Of a DNA stretch of 64,000 nucleotides, positions 31,201 through 40,401 are shown in pieces (the first letter of the stretch is position 1; each line of letters starts with the position of its first letter). The notes beneath the pieces were generated by a model that saw only the letters and a list, made by a program, of their open reading frames with translations, ran no database searches and was not told the DNA's origin. The DNA lies in assembly GCA_003116975.1 (NCBI GenBank), contig BGKB01000026.1:868001-932000 (forward strand), written 5' to 3'. This DNA comes from Aurantiochytrium sp. KH105 (taxonomy: Eukaryota; Sar; Bigyra; Thraustochytrida; Thraustochytriidae). A program made the translations under genes and the position numbers.

Positions 31201-32359
31201 GCGCCTCGCGAGCCCGCTTACGCGCACGGTTTCGCCGCGCAAAACATTGAATGACGATGCTCGCGTGCTGTCGACGCGCAGCAGCTTCCCGCTTTTCGCG
31301 CTCTCTTCGGGCTGCAATTCGAACGCTTAGCGCATAGCTGCCGTTCTTGACGCGATAGAACTTTTGGATGCGTTCTGCAGCGCGAGAGAGGTATTCCCAC
31401 TCGAGCCTGCGCACGCGAGCCTCTTGGCGACCAATGGCCCCGCGACCCACGCGTGTAATGGCGAGGGCAGCTCGGTTGCGCATTGCAATTTTGCGGCCGA
31501 GAGCGATGTTGACAGCGCGCCGCGCATCGCGCACATTGTGTGCAGCGCGCAGTGCGAGGCGTTTTCGCCACGCACTCTGCATTTTGATGGCGGCTTGCTG
31601 GAGGCGCAAGTCCCCGGCCTTGCGATTGGCGAGAAATGCAACATGGCGTTGGGCGCAATATCGTCTAAAGAGAAGCTGGATGCGCATTGCCGCGGCTTCG
31701 CACTGCGCAGCACGAGCGCGCCGCTTGGCATTGTACATTCTTACGAGTGTGGCACGCCGTTCGAGAAAGGCAGTGGCGCAAACGGCGTCACTATTGCGTT
31801 GGCGCATACGTTCGAGCGCTGCGACGCGACGAGCAGCCTTTCGACGGCCCACATGGCCCCGATAGCAACGTTGGATTGTGCCAGCGGCGCTGCGTCGCTC
31901 CGCGTCAATCATTGCGTTGGTTTGTGACTTCCAGTGCATCAAATATACGCGAGGCTTTCCCTGGAGTGCGCGACGCGCAAGCCGTTCGAGTGTGCGCAAG
32001 CTCTTGGCCTGTTTGATCAAGAGGTCCATTTCAGCCTTGTTGCGTGTTTCTTCGAGCTCGAGAAGATGCAAGTGCCTTTTCCATCGTCGCCACGCGAGAG
32101 CCTTGGCTTGTGTCTGCATGCGTTTGAGAACATCGACCACTGCGCGTCGCATGCGGTCGCGGCACTCCTGAATGTCTCTCTCAAAGAGATAGTTCATGGG
32201 CAAAATCTTGCGGGCTGCGAGCACAGAGGCCTCCACGGCCTGGCTCTGCCGCATTTCTGCAAGCACATGTTTCCGCAATTCACGGTCCAGCTCCTTGCTG
32301 GTCTTGGTCCACGCGCTCTGCGCATTTTGGCGCTCCTGGCCGCGCGAGGGACGCTGCAT
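28286..32359 (-). CDS. Giant IQ-motif protein with WW and B-box-like zinc domains
   Basis: A 1357-residue protein from ATG 32357-32359. The N-terminal two-thirds contain about 16 IQ motifs (for example TIQRCYRGHVGRR, TRIQARVRGMLARSF, VIQHLARSWLAIRK) in a continuous basic helix, the calmodulin-binding array seen in myosin necks and ASPM-like proteins. Then come a WW domain (YNELTGHSQWEVP), three B-box-like zinc modules (CxxC...CxxC...H, for example HCHHCNEVFCEAC, CKPCGDDFCDNC, CKHCGDIYCVEC) and a second WW (YYYFNTFTEESTWEKP). The C-terminus is a coiled coil. No motor or ubiquitin-ligase domain is visible. A calmodulin-regulated scaffold, perhaps of cytoskeleton or cilium, is inferred. Confidence 0.85.
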   Translation of the reverse strand: MQRPSRGQERQNAQSAWTKTSKELDRELRKHVLAEMRQSQAVEASVLAARKILPMNYLFERDIQECRDRMRRAVVDVLKRMQTQAKALAWRRWKRHLHLLELEETRNKAEMDLLIKQAKSLRTLERLARRALQGKPRVYLMHWKSQTNAMIDAERRSAAGTIQRCYRGHVGRRKAARRVAALERMRQRNSDAVCATAFLERRATLVRMYNAKRRARAAQCEAAAMRIQLLFRRYCAQRHVAFLANRKAGDLRLQQAAIKMQSAWRKRLALRAAHNVRDARRAVNIALGRKIAMRNRAALAITRVGRGAIGRQEARVRRLEWEYLSRAAERIQKFYRVKNGSYALSVRIAARREREKREAAARRQHASIVIQCFARRNRARKRAREARQAREILLARQNLAAERLQIFWWRCQGQYELARRCATRRDELARQNASATRIQKVIRGVQTRRRVTRFRTHTRAALVIQHLARSWLAIRKVNRKREQRRRRLARMATLIQNMVRVRAALKRTGELRRRRAATRIQCMTRSHFARAVRRQKARERAAATRIQARVRGMLARSFYQALREKTAATTLQTQVWRPILARSRVRQARTLENRARARREANLVWVLTRRTRCARVIQCRARILIARRRFLELVRAYRNEAACVIQRAVRVLLARCAVKRAYQEIAARKIQRFWQRILERRALQRRFKDRRKLLDRQDVCARTLQRVWRAHRGRKRFQQLLKLEKGRVIQEDYKHERKLKMEKDKERLARKEARQNRRREALGRFREEAYLTAVKSRTKLRETEGFQIPGWAENLCSLDLFERVLRHEKRRHEIDRAWTEVPVDETQPESDCYFYNELTGHSQWEVPDCIAQERAREARDAERSEKAAALVQAFEAKRTARPAETLLCRRNVPWVSALAMCNRPATIHCHHCNEVFCEACAERAHKRGPAKNHALLLISELENKSVCIVCENQLANRHCKPCGDDFCDNCWKLTHRTAAREKHAFEAYSRFTRPELEYGDRWCPYCDLAPAARNCKHCGDIYCVECYEEFHENGRRRTHVWTPANDYAVWKKLYDVASSRYYYFNTFTEESTWEKPAAILQREEDEDAGRPVTEGLRRVQEREAAENEESDNPIPGQIRVLEEEVAHLQEWKAEMDRQNEEDDAAEAEEAIRSFRSGAKAKKAQLFSFIRQKRTLEEEVFYEQKAYLERMLRDEATKDIGIDAALTGTELSRNAYEAKLLQDMAEARVAIRKDAHRQAVEQMSNDLFKKRVAKATKEFRGVSNSHQLVLECKKAGIKYGPDYLGAGKMTKTEAIEKLVIWRYEQEIEQKHRLEDQANLLKDTEKIRKRLARLEAGPGERAKGPASRFGGLFSRFPKA

Positions 32360-33299
32360 GACCCCCCGCCCCGCCCCGCCCCGCCCTGCCCCGCCCCGTG
32401 CAGGGTTTTCCCGGGAGTCCGCTTCTGCTCCACTCTTTTGCTTTGCTTTGCTTTGCTTGCTTTGCTTCGCCTCGCTTTGGAGCCATCGTTGTCATTCATT
32501 CACGATTCGTATAGAATAGAAGGAGCGAAAAATGTACGTTGAGGAAGAGATAAGGACAGAAACCTGCTGTCCCCCAGAGCGAGTCCGAAGCATGCGTGTC
32601 TGCTCTGCAACTGCCTAAAAAAAAATGGCCGGCTAAGTCGTAGATGACGTGTGAGGTTGAAGCGATAGGAAGAAACAGAGAAACAAAGAAGTAAAAGATC
32701 TTCGTGCAGGTCCGCGTCCCTCATCAGCTTAGACCTAGGCCCTGACCTTTCGCTAGAGATCAACATGAAAAAGTTTAATAGATAGCGCAGAGCGAGCGCA
32801 GGAACGCCATGCTGACTTTTTCGAAGATGCGAGCCAAAGTAAAGTGTATCGCCAATAGTATAGACAGCTATATCGCGAATAGAGACAGCCAGAGCCAGCG
32901 CTCTTGCCAAGTGACGCAGCAATGATCGAGTGTGTCTTGCGCGAAGAATGCAATGGCCCCGATCCTCGACTTTCGCATTATTTTCCAACCAATGCGCAAG
33001 GCTTTTGCAGTAGTGTATACCGCCACTCTGCCTTTTCAGACTTGACTGTGAGCCCCAAGCTTTTATCATCAACTCCCGAAACTCTCGTGGTGGTCTGCAT
33101 CGTCACTCTTCGCAACTCGAGCCCCAGATTGGTAGGCATGTGGCGATGATCATCGCACGAGGACTTTTGGTCAGCAGGCCGAGAGAGAAAGAAGCTGAAA
33201 AGCCAGCCGGCCGCAGACGATTCTTTCTCGAACGAGACTTGCATAAGCTCACAGTAGGCCGCCCAAGCTACGGCTCGCAAGGTTGGCTTCTCGCTCGCC
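32360..33299. other. Divergent intergenic region
   Basis: The region lies between the IQ protein (minus) and the OTU protein (plus). It begins with a CCCCGCC repeat (32362-32399) and a CTTTG repeat (32438-32470), likely in the IQ-protein leader. A minus-strand open frame at 32500-33072 has no domain character and I do not support it. Confidence 0.45.
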
Positions 33300-34394
33300 A
33301 TGCCAGTACTTATTAGGCATAACAGGCTCGACAAACCAATGACTGCGCCAGCGAAAGCGGCAAAAGCGAAACCTCGTGCAGCAGGGAGACGCACACGCGC
33401 GGAGGCGACCATGGCGGAGGAGACGGTGGCAGCGGAGACAGCAATGTCGGCGGAGGCGTCGATGGCGGCGGAGCTGGTGGCTGCCGGCACCGCGGAGGGC
33501 AAGTCGGCGGCCCTGATCAAGGAGGGCCTGCAAAGCAAGCACAAGGCCGAGCGCAAGGCCCTGCGCAAGGACGGCAACGACGCCCTGAGCGGGCTCAAGG
33601 GCGACGAGCGTAAGCGCGTCGAGGCAGAGAATAACAAGAAGAAGGAGGAGCAGGCGGCGAAACATGGCGCCGAGATGGCCGCGCTCGAGGCCGCGCTCGA
33701 GGCCGCTGCTTCGGCCGAGGGCGAGAACGGCGACGGCGAACAGCTCGCCGCCGGCACGAGCATGGCCGTCCCGAAACAGAACCAAGTCACACGTGCGCAA
33801 AAGCGGCGTGAGAAGAAAAAGGAGCAGGAAAAGCTTGCCAAAGAGCGATTCGCAGAACGCAAGGCGCAGGCAGGACCGAGTCGCCGAGACCGGGAAATGG
33901 AGACTATCTCTGCGAAGCTGCTCGGCAAGGGATTTGCGCTAAAGGAAGTGGAGGCCGACGGCCACTGTCTGTATCGCGCTGTGGCAGACCAGCTGATTCA
34001 GAAAAAACAAACCAGCGTTGGCGAGTCCAAAGAGCCACACAAATTATTGCGCACCATGTGCGCCCAGTATATGCGTACACATCGTCCTCTGTTCGAGCCC
34101 TTTATCGCGCTCGACGATGAGGGTGGCGAGCAGGGTGCGCACAGCTTTGAGGAGTACCTTGACACCGTGCAGAACTCCGCCGAGTGGGGTGGCCAGCTCG
34201 AACTGCGTGCGCTCGCTGGCGCGCTGCAGACCCCGATCGAGGTATATGCCGCCGATGGCCCGATGGTTATCATGGGCGAGGACTTTACCGGCGAGCCTCT
34301 TCGTGTCAGCTTCCACCAGCACTTTCTTACTCTTGGAGAGCATTACAACTCGGTGCAGCCGTCTTCTGCGATTGCTGAGGCCGATAATTTCTAG
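33300..34394 (+). CDS. OTU-domain deubiquitinase (OTUD6-like)
   Basis: A 364-residue protein. The N-terminal half is Ala-rich, then strongly charged coiled coil (AKHGAEMAALEAAL, RREKKKEQEKLAKERF). The OTU cysteine protease domain occupies about 205-350: VEADGHCLYRAVADQ contains the catalytic Asp and Cys, and LGEHYNSV the catalytic His. The coiled-coil plus C-terminal OTU layout matches OTUD6A/B. OTUD6 proteins cleave ubiquitin chains and have been linked to translation. The start ATG at 33300 gives a long Ala/Glu-rich leader; MAEETVAA further in is an alternative. Confidence 0.88.
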   Translation: MPVLIRHNRLDKPMTAPAKAAKAKPRAAGRRTRAEATMAEETVAAETAMSAEASMAAELVAAGTAEGKSAALIKEGLQSKHKAERKALRKDGNDALSGLKGDERKRVEAENNKKKEEQAAKHGAEMAALEAALEAAASAEGENGDGEQLAAGTSMAVPKQNQVTRAQKRREKKKEQEKLAKERFAERKAQAGPSRRDREMETISAKLLGKGFALKEVEADGHCLYRAVADQLIQKKQTSVGESKEPHKLLRTMCAQYMRTHRPLFEPFIALDDEGGEQGAHSFEEYLDTVQNSAEWGGQLELRALAGALQTPIEVYAADGPMVIMGEDFTGEPLRVSFHQHFLTLGEHYNSVQPSSAIAEADNF

Positions 34395-34911
34395 ACTTTC
34401 CAAAGGCCCTTTAATCTTTTGTCACTCATAAATCGGTGTTGTGTGTCTGCTTACTGGCGACAAAAAATGCCATCCTCTTTTCTTAGTGTGCCACGTGGCC
34501 TCGGCAAAAGAATCTTTCTTGCTATCAGGAGACAAAGTCACAATTCTCCTCCCCCCCCCCCCCCCAAAAGTACCACAATTGCATGCGAATGAAGAACGAA
34601 ATGGCCATTCTTGCCAAGCGCTGCTTCTCGCTCTTGGCTGTTCTTGCGTTGTTCGGCCCCGCCTTTGCCCTCGGGCATTCGTGCTGCAGCCGTCACAGCC
34701 CTCGCCATTCGCATGTCCGCATGCTGCATGCGCATCAATCATCTCGGTTGCCAGGTTGACGAACTTCGCGCGTCATCTTTGACCTCCCTCGGTGAGTCGA
34801 GGATCGATCGCTGCCGCGCGACGCGAGGAGGCGCAGAAGATTGATAGATCTCGGCGCGCGCGCGGGGAGAGCGAGGACGCGCGAGCAGAGCGCCCGGCCC
34901 GGAGCGCGGCA
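34395..34911. other. Intergenic region with C15 homopolymer
   Basis: The region runs between the OTU stop and the 5-phosphatase start. It contains a run of 15 C at 34551-34565. GGTGAGT at 34791 could be a 5'-leader intron donor. No gene is visible. Confidence 0.4.
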
Positions 34912-37602
34912 ATGCGGAGACTGGGCGGCGGGTCCGGGCGCGGCGCCCGCGGAGGGGGCGTCGATGGCGGCGCAGCGGTGCGACATGGCGTGGACCCGTT
35001 GGACCCCATGGCGACGGCCTCCTTTGAGGACGTCGCGGGCGAGGCGACGGCGGCGCGAGAGCTGGAGAAACGGCAGAACAGCATCGTCGTGACGCAGAAG
35101 ATTAGGGACGAATGGATCAGAGACCAGCTCCGGTCTCGCAAGGATGAGTTTACCAAATACCACGACTTGAAGCTCTTTGTCACCACGTGGAATGTGAACG
35201 GCAAAAAGCCTAGCGAGTCCCTCGAGGCTCTCCTGAGCGTCGGCGGTGCGGAGCGGCCAGATATTTACGTTTGCGGTTTCCAAGAGCTAGTCGATCTTAC
35301 AGCCGGCAATGTCGTCATGGACTCTGCCAGCAAGGACCGCACGTCAACCTGGGTCGATGCCATTGGCGCCACGCTCAAGCGCATGTACGGTGGAGAGGGC
35401 CTGCACTACAAGTTGCTAACAGCGCGGAACCTGGTCGGCGTCATGGTGTGCGTCTTTGTGAATCGAGCTCATGTGGCGCGCGTGCCGCAGCTCTCGGTTC
35501 AGACGGCAATCACAGCCACGGGAGTCATGGGTATGGGCAACAAGGGCGGCGTCAGTTTGCGCTTTCAGCTTTACGACACGACCTTTTGCTTTGTGTGCGC
35601 GCATCTTGCGGCGCATCGGGAAGCCGTCGAGGCTCGCAACGCCGACTACCGCAACATTATGCTGAAAACCACCTTCAAAGACGATGCCCAGACACTCGTT
35701 CATCGAAGCGCGGAAGAGCGTCTTGCAGCGCCGTCGGACGCAACGACGATGCTGCCAGACGGACACGGCGTCTACAATCGTGCCAACGACGGTGCTCTGG
35801 GCCCGGCGAGCGTACGGGGCGGAGGCTTGGCGCCCGCAACGATGCCCGGTTTTGGGGCCGTGGGCCCCGACGACACGGATAGCGAGGCTGGCGAGACGAG
35901 TGCGGGCATGGGCGCAGGTGACGGAGGCTCTGGTAATACCGCAGGTGCGGGCGGGGAGGACGACATGCTCCAGCACAGCTCGCTCAACCTCGCACCCGTG
36001 CTCGCCGAGCAAACCTTTAGCATTGCGGATCATGACTACGTATTTTGGTTGGGAGATTTTAATTATCGCATCGTCATGCCGCATAGCATTGATGAAGTCT
36101 TTCGGCATGTTGATGCCAATGATCTGGCGTGGCTTCGCCGTAATGATCAGCTGCTGTCGGAGCAAGCAGCGGGGCGAACCTTTGTCGGCTTCAAAGAGGG
36201 CGAGATTGAGTTTTTGCCAACGTACAAGTTCCAGGCCGGAACGAACCAGTATGATCGCAGACCCGAGAAAAAAGTGCGCGCACCTGCCTTTTGCGATCGC
36301 ATTCTTTGGCGCGATGTGAACGGTGCCAGCGCGCGGATCCAGCAGTATGTGAGCTGCCCGACGCTGACAATCTCTGACCACAAGCCCGTGATTGGGATTT
36401 TCGAAGCGCGCGTAAAGGAGGTTGTGCCATCTGATCGTACGAGAGTCTTTCAGGAAATCGTGCGGCAGCTCGATCGCTGGGAAAATGCAGAGCGCCCGCA
36501 GCTCCAGGTCGAGCCTCAGACCATCACCTTTGAAGGCGGTCTGCGTTACATGGAACGGCGCGAAGAGACGATTCTCCTCGCAAACACTTGCAATGTGCCA
36601 GTGACATGGCGCTTTGTGCCGAACATGGAGGATCTCGCCATTTGCAAGCCGTGGCTTCGTCTGGATCCCGACTTTGGACTTATTCCTCCCGGAGAGCGGG
36701 CCGAGGTCCGCGTCATCGCCCTCGTGGAGCACACGACGGCCCGCGCTGTGGCTGCAGGCGCTGACGATCTCGACGACATCTTGGTTTTACGGCTCGAGGG
36801 CGGCCGTGACCACTTTGTTTGTGTTTCGTCTGCATTTGCACCCACGTGCTTTGGTGTCGACCTTGCGCGCCTTGCGCGCACGCACCACCCGTTTGCGGCG
36901 TCGGCAGACGATATCAAAGTGTGCAGACTTGATCGAGAGGCGCGCCTTGGGGCCGACAAGGCTGCGCAACCTTTGCGTCTGCCCAAGGAGCTCTGGTGGC
37001 TGTGCAACTTTTTGTGGAACTTTGATCTTCTCAAGGTCTCTCAGATCTTTGTCATGAGCGCTCGACTTGCGAATCCAGACAAGCTTCGTGCCGTGCGTCG
37101 CGCCATTGACGCTGGTCATGAGCTTGTTCCAGAGGACGAGGACGGCGCCAGCGTCACGGCAAGTCATGCCATGGCCCACGCTGTGGCCACCATCATTATC
37201 GAATTTTTGCAGGCCCTCCCGGAGCCCGTGGTCCCCTTTGCACTCTTTCCGCGATTTGACATGGAGAACCAGTCCATGGACGTTTGGGGTCGACGATTCC
37301 TCGATCAGCTGCCCCCCTTGAACCACAACGTCTTCATCTACATCATTACCTTTTTGCGCGAGATTGTCAAGTGTCGCCCGTACAACGACATTACGCCATC
37401 GGATCTTGCTGCAGTCTTTGCCCACGTTCTTCTTCGTCCTGCTGAGGTGTTGGTCAAGCAAAAGGAGACCTCGGTGCAGGCAAACGTGCCTTTCGACCTT
37501 CCCAACTGGTTCACGGGCGAGAAGAAGGAGTCCACGCTTCAGCACATGGCCGAAACCCTCATTCTGCACTTTATCAATGCCGACCGCGCCTTTCTCCTCT
37601 AG
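34912..37602 (+). CDS. OCRL/INPP5B-like inositol polyphosphate 5-phosphatase with ASH and RhoGAP domains
   Basis: An 896-residue protein from the first ATG (MRRLGGGSG). The catalytic domain carries WNVNG, CGFQEL, GMGNKGG, CAHLAAH, WLGDFNYR, FCDRILWR and SDHKPV, the ordered signature of Mg-dependent 5-phosphatases acting on PI(4,5)P2 and PI(3,4,5)P3. An acidic, glycine-rich insert of about 90 residues lies between CAHLAAH and WLGDFN. An ASH (MSP-type) domain follows (RREETILLANTCNVPVTWRF), then a C-terminal RhoGAP-type fold (PKELWWLCNFLW ... ITPSDLAAVFAHVLLRP). This order is diagnostic of OCRL/INPP5B, which act on endosomes, Golgi and cilia. The RhoGAP arginine finger is not evident, as in OCRL. 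Confidence 0.92.
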   Translation: MRRLGGGSGRGARGGGVDGGAAVRHGVDPLDPMATASFEDVAGEATAARELEKRQNSIVVTQKIRDEWIRDQLRSRKDEFTKYHDLKLFVTTWNVNGKKPSESLEALLSVGGAERPDIYVCGFQELVDLTAGNVVMDSASKDRTSTWVDAIGATLKRMYGGEGLHYKLLTARNLVGVMVCVFVNRAHVARVPQLSVQTAITATGVMGMGNKGGVSLRFQLYDTTFCFVCAHLAAHREAVEARNADYRNIMLKTTFKDDAQTLVHRSAEERLAAPSDATTMLPDGHGVYNRANDGALGPASVRGGGLAPATMPGFGAVGPDDTDSEAGETSAGMGAGDGGSGNTAGAGGEDDMLQHSSLNLAPVLAEQTFSIADHDYVFWLGDFNYRIVMPHSIDEVFRHVDANDLAWLRRNDQLLSEQAAGRTFVGFKEGEIEFLPTYKFQAGTNQYDRRPEKKVRAPAFCDRILWRDVNGASARIQQYVSCPTLTISDHKPVIGIFEARVKEVVPSDRTRVFQEIVRQLDRWENAERPQLQVEPQTITFEGGLRYMERREETILLANTCNVPVTWRFVPNMEDLAICKPWLRLDPDFGLIPPGERAEVRVIALVEHTTARAVAAGADDLDDILVLRLEGGRDHFVCVSSAFAPTCFGVDLARLARTHHPFAASADDIKVCRLDREARLGADKAAQPLRLPKELWWLCNFLWNFDLLKVSQIFVMSARLANPDKLRAVRRAIDAGHELVPEDEDGASVTASHAMAHAVATIIIEFLQALPEPVVPFALFPRFDMENQSMDVWGRRFLDQLPPLNHNVFIYIITFLREIVKCRPYNDITPSDLAAVFAHVLLRPAEVLVKQKETSVQANVPFDLPNWFTGEKKESTLQHMAETLILHFINADRAFLL

Positions 37603-38013
37603 TTGCCTGAAAGAAGAGAGCATGCCGTGACGAAAGCGATAAAAACGATAAAAAATCGGCGTTTGTGTTTTTTTACGTTTTGTTTTTAGTCCAGAAACAG
37701 AGCGTTTGGCGCAACAAAAGGCCTACAATCTCCATAACGGCGCCGCGCCAGAGCCTGGCTGCTGGAGCCTCGCTTCGCTCCGCTCCGCATCCTGTTCTGT
37801 TCCCTCTCCACACGTTCCACTTCTCCCGTCCTTGTCTTTCCCTTCCCCCTCACCTCCCCCCCAGATCGTCGGGACCGGTGCCCTTGAAGGCGAGTGACAT
37901 GACCACGTGGTCGCGGGGCGGATCGGGCAGACCCGCGGTAAGCAGAGGCGCGGATGGAGCCCCCCCCAGCCGGGGCCGCGGGCGACCACGTCATTCATTC
38001 TCCCCTTTTCTGC

Positions 38014-38061
<48 letters not shown>

Positions 38062-38090
38062 CGGAAACTCTGAGCTTGCCAACTTGAAGC
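37603..38090. other. Intergenic region
   Basis: The region lies between the 5-phosphatase and bZIP genes. Pyrimidine-rich DNA (37795-37862) precedes the GA repeat. No gene is visible. Confidence 0.4.
38014..38060. repeat. GA dinucleotide microsatellite
   Basis: A perfect (GA)n tract of about 45 bp ends about 30 bp upstream of the first ATG of the bZIP gene. GA tracts at promoters often bind GAGA-type factors; that role is inference. Confidence 0.9.
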
Positions 38091-39716
38091 ATGGCCAAGC
38101 ATACCTCGATCGATCGCACGCACGCAAGCTCGCTCGCACGCACGCACGCATCGCCGCCGCCCGCGCTCGCGCGCGCAGCCCGGCAAGCCGCGGAAGGAGC
38201 GGAAAACGGCGACAGATTGGACGCGCGCGCCGAGCCGCCGCGCAGGAGCGAGCGGGCGCCAGGGCCACGCAGGAAGAGCAGAACTATGACCTCGCACGAG
38301 CCAGCGCCGCCCGCGTACGCGGGGGGCCAGGACGAGGAGATTGTGGCGCAGAGGCAGAGCGCGGAGAGCGCGAGACCGCAGGAGGAGGGAATGCAGGCGG
38401 TGGAACACGGCGAGGACTGGCTGCAGACGCTGCTCGCGGACGAGAGCGAGAGCTTTGTTGCGAGTGCCTTTGCTGACGATCTCACAGGCACATACAGCGA
38501 CTCGGAGGGATCCATGTCGACGTCGACGTCGCCCTTTGCCGATACAGACAACACCTTCTTGCTGGATGGATTTGACTTCCCGGATCCCAGCGCGCTCCCC
38601 GAAGACATTGGTTTGGCCAGTATTCCACCTTTTGAGGAACTCAACACTGACCTTTCGCCGGAAATGCACGTGATGGACACACTTGCGCCGGCGCCAGAGT
38701 CTTCGTCCGCAGGTTTGCCATCTGCGAGGCCCGCGTTTACGTCTTTTCAAAGCCAACCATCGTATCATACTCCGGAAATGCCAGAAGCGCCGGCCCCGCG
38801 GCGTTCGGCACCAGCCAGAACCGCGACGTCCATGATGGCATCGCCAACGCCAACGACATCATCATCATCATCACGGTCCGGAGCACCCCGCTTCAAACGT
38901 AAACAAACGACCACTTCCGGTTCGGAATCTGGTCGATCGAAACGTCGGGCTAGCAGCGCTGCGAGCACGCGGTCGTCCGGCAGCTCAACCTCTGGGTACA
39001 GCTCGTCGGGCACCGCGGATAGCTCGACATTTAGCGCCGGTGCACCCCCTTCTGCGGAGAAGGTGCGTCAGATGAAGCTAAAGAAGAAACGCGAGCGGAA
39101 TCGCATTTTGGCCGCCGAGTCAAGGCAGCGTCGCAAGGATCACATGGAACTCCTCGAGAAGGAGAATGCAGCTTTGCGGTCGCGCGTGCAAGCACTCGAG
39201 GCCGAGGTCGCCTCGTTGCGCGGACATCCCCAACCTCACGCGCAGACGCTTACGCAGCACGAGAACACCAACGCTGCGCGCGCACGTGCCAATGCCGTAA
39301 CAATGCGCAGCACCAAGATGGGCGCAGCTGCCATGGCTGTGGCGACCTCGATGGTTGTTCTCACCGACTCTTCGGAGGCTTCTGCGTCGGGCGCCAGTTC
39401 CTGCGAGATGATCAGTTTCTGGGCCCTTGGCCTTGACCTTGTTTCGGGTTCTGGCGTCGACCTCGATCGTCTCTTTTTGCATTCGCTGATTCTCTTTGTC
39501 TGCCTCGCGCTCTCTCTTGCCGTCGTTGCATTGTACTACTTTCGCGTGCTTCGCGCCAAGCGTGAGGAGCTTTGCGCTGTCAAGCAACCCGAGACCACCA
39601 ACGACGCCAAGTTGCCCTTGTACACGAAACACCGCGCGCGCTACACTGCGTTCGACGCAAGCTCCTCATGCCTTTCATCTCGCGCCTGGACCTCGTCCAC
39701 GTTGCGTGCTCGATGA
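38091..39716 (+). CDS. bZIP transcription factor with C-terminal transmembrane segment
   Basis: 541 residues from the ATG at 38091; M66 (38286) is an equally possible start because the first 65 residues are leader-like. An acidic region (about 70-220) suits a transactivation domain and is followed by Ser/Thr-rich linkers. The basic region NRILAAESRQRRK and leucine zipper (LLEKENAALRSRVQALEAEVASL) define a bZIP. A hydrophobic segment near residue 470-490 (LFVCLALSLAVVALYYF) follows. This order resembles ATF6/CREB3-type factors held in the ER membrane and released by proteolysis. An ER-stress or sterol-type response is inferred, not shown. Confidence 0.85.
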   Translation: MAKHTSIDRTHASSLARTHASPPPALARAARQAAEGAENGDRLDARAEPPRRSERAPGPRRKSRTMTSHEPAPPAYAGGQDEEIVAQRQSAESARPQEEGMQAVEHGEDWLQTLLADESESFVASAFADDLTGTYSDSEGSMSTSTSPFADTDNTFLLDGFDFPDPSALPEDIGLASIPPFEELNTDLSPEMHVMDTLAPAPESSSAGLPSARPAFTSFQSQPSYHTPEMPEAPAPRRSAPARTATSMMASPTPTTSSSSSRSGAPRFKRKQTTTSGSESGRSKRRASSAASTRSSGSSTSGYSSSGTADSSTFSAGAPPSAEKVRQMKLKKKRERNRILAAESRQRRKDHMELLEKENAALRSRVQALEAEVASLRGHPQPHAQTLTQHENTNAARARANAVTMRSTKMGAAAMAVATSMVVLTDSSEASASGASSCEMISFWALGLDLVSGSGVDLDRLFLHSLILFVCLALSLAVVALYYFRVLRAKREELCAVKQPETTNDAKLPLYTKHRARYTAFDASSSCLSSRAWTSSTLRAR

Positions 39717-40401
39717 GCATAGCACTCTTCGTCACCTCTTTCATCAGAGGAAGAAGCATCCCATCACTCTTCTGACTCACATGCCAGATGAAACCAACCC
39801 TGTAAAATCGTGAAATACAAACTCTTTGAAAATGATCATGAATCACAAATTTCCGACGTACGTACGTCTTTGCATTCCCCCCCCTTTTTCCCTTTTTCCT
39901 TTGGATGAAGAGCATGCTGTCCTCATTTCCTTTCCAAGAAACAGTCATTCCACGTGCTTCACGAGTGGCAAAGTGAGCGTGCGCGCCAAGATGGTGGTGT
40001 ACGTACAAAGCTCTCACCATGTAGCCTCCACCGTGGCCTCGTCCAGAAAGAGTAAAACCTTCCACCATGGCAGGAACTATCTATGAGTGAATCGATGGCA
40101 CGTGGAAGACTACGTTTGGCGGCGATTCTCGACACCAGACCTGAATCGAGGGGGTCTTCTCAAACGAGCTGCCACTCGCGCTGCGCGAGGGAAGGAAAGA
40201 GGGCGAGTGGCGTGTTCGTACGTACGCAGGGAGGCACGCGGGCGCAGGCAGGGCAGGCAGGGCCGGGTTCGCGGTGCGTCTGACACCCTGGAAGGCAGGC
40301 CGAAGCTCGATACGATCGAGCCCCGAACAAACGTACGCCGAGCGCACGCACGCGACGAGACACGCGGAGGAGCAGAGCAGGTCTTGCAGGCTGCAGGGGA
40401 A
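39717..40401. other. Intergenic region
   Basis: No gene is visible. An open frame from 40087 leads into the next CDS, but it has no ATG before 40402 and its composition is R/G-rich. Confidence 0.4.

Noticed and set aside
32500-33072. 190-codon minus-strand frame between the IQ and OTU genes
   Set aside because: Composition is not protein-like and it lies in a promoter-type divergent interval.
35416-36732. 438-codon minus-strand frame opposite the 5-phosphatase
   Set aside because: Shadow of the catalytic domain on the plus strand; no independent motif.
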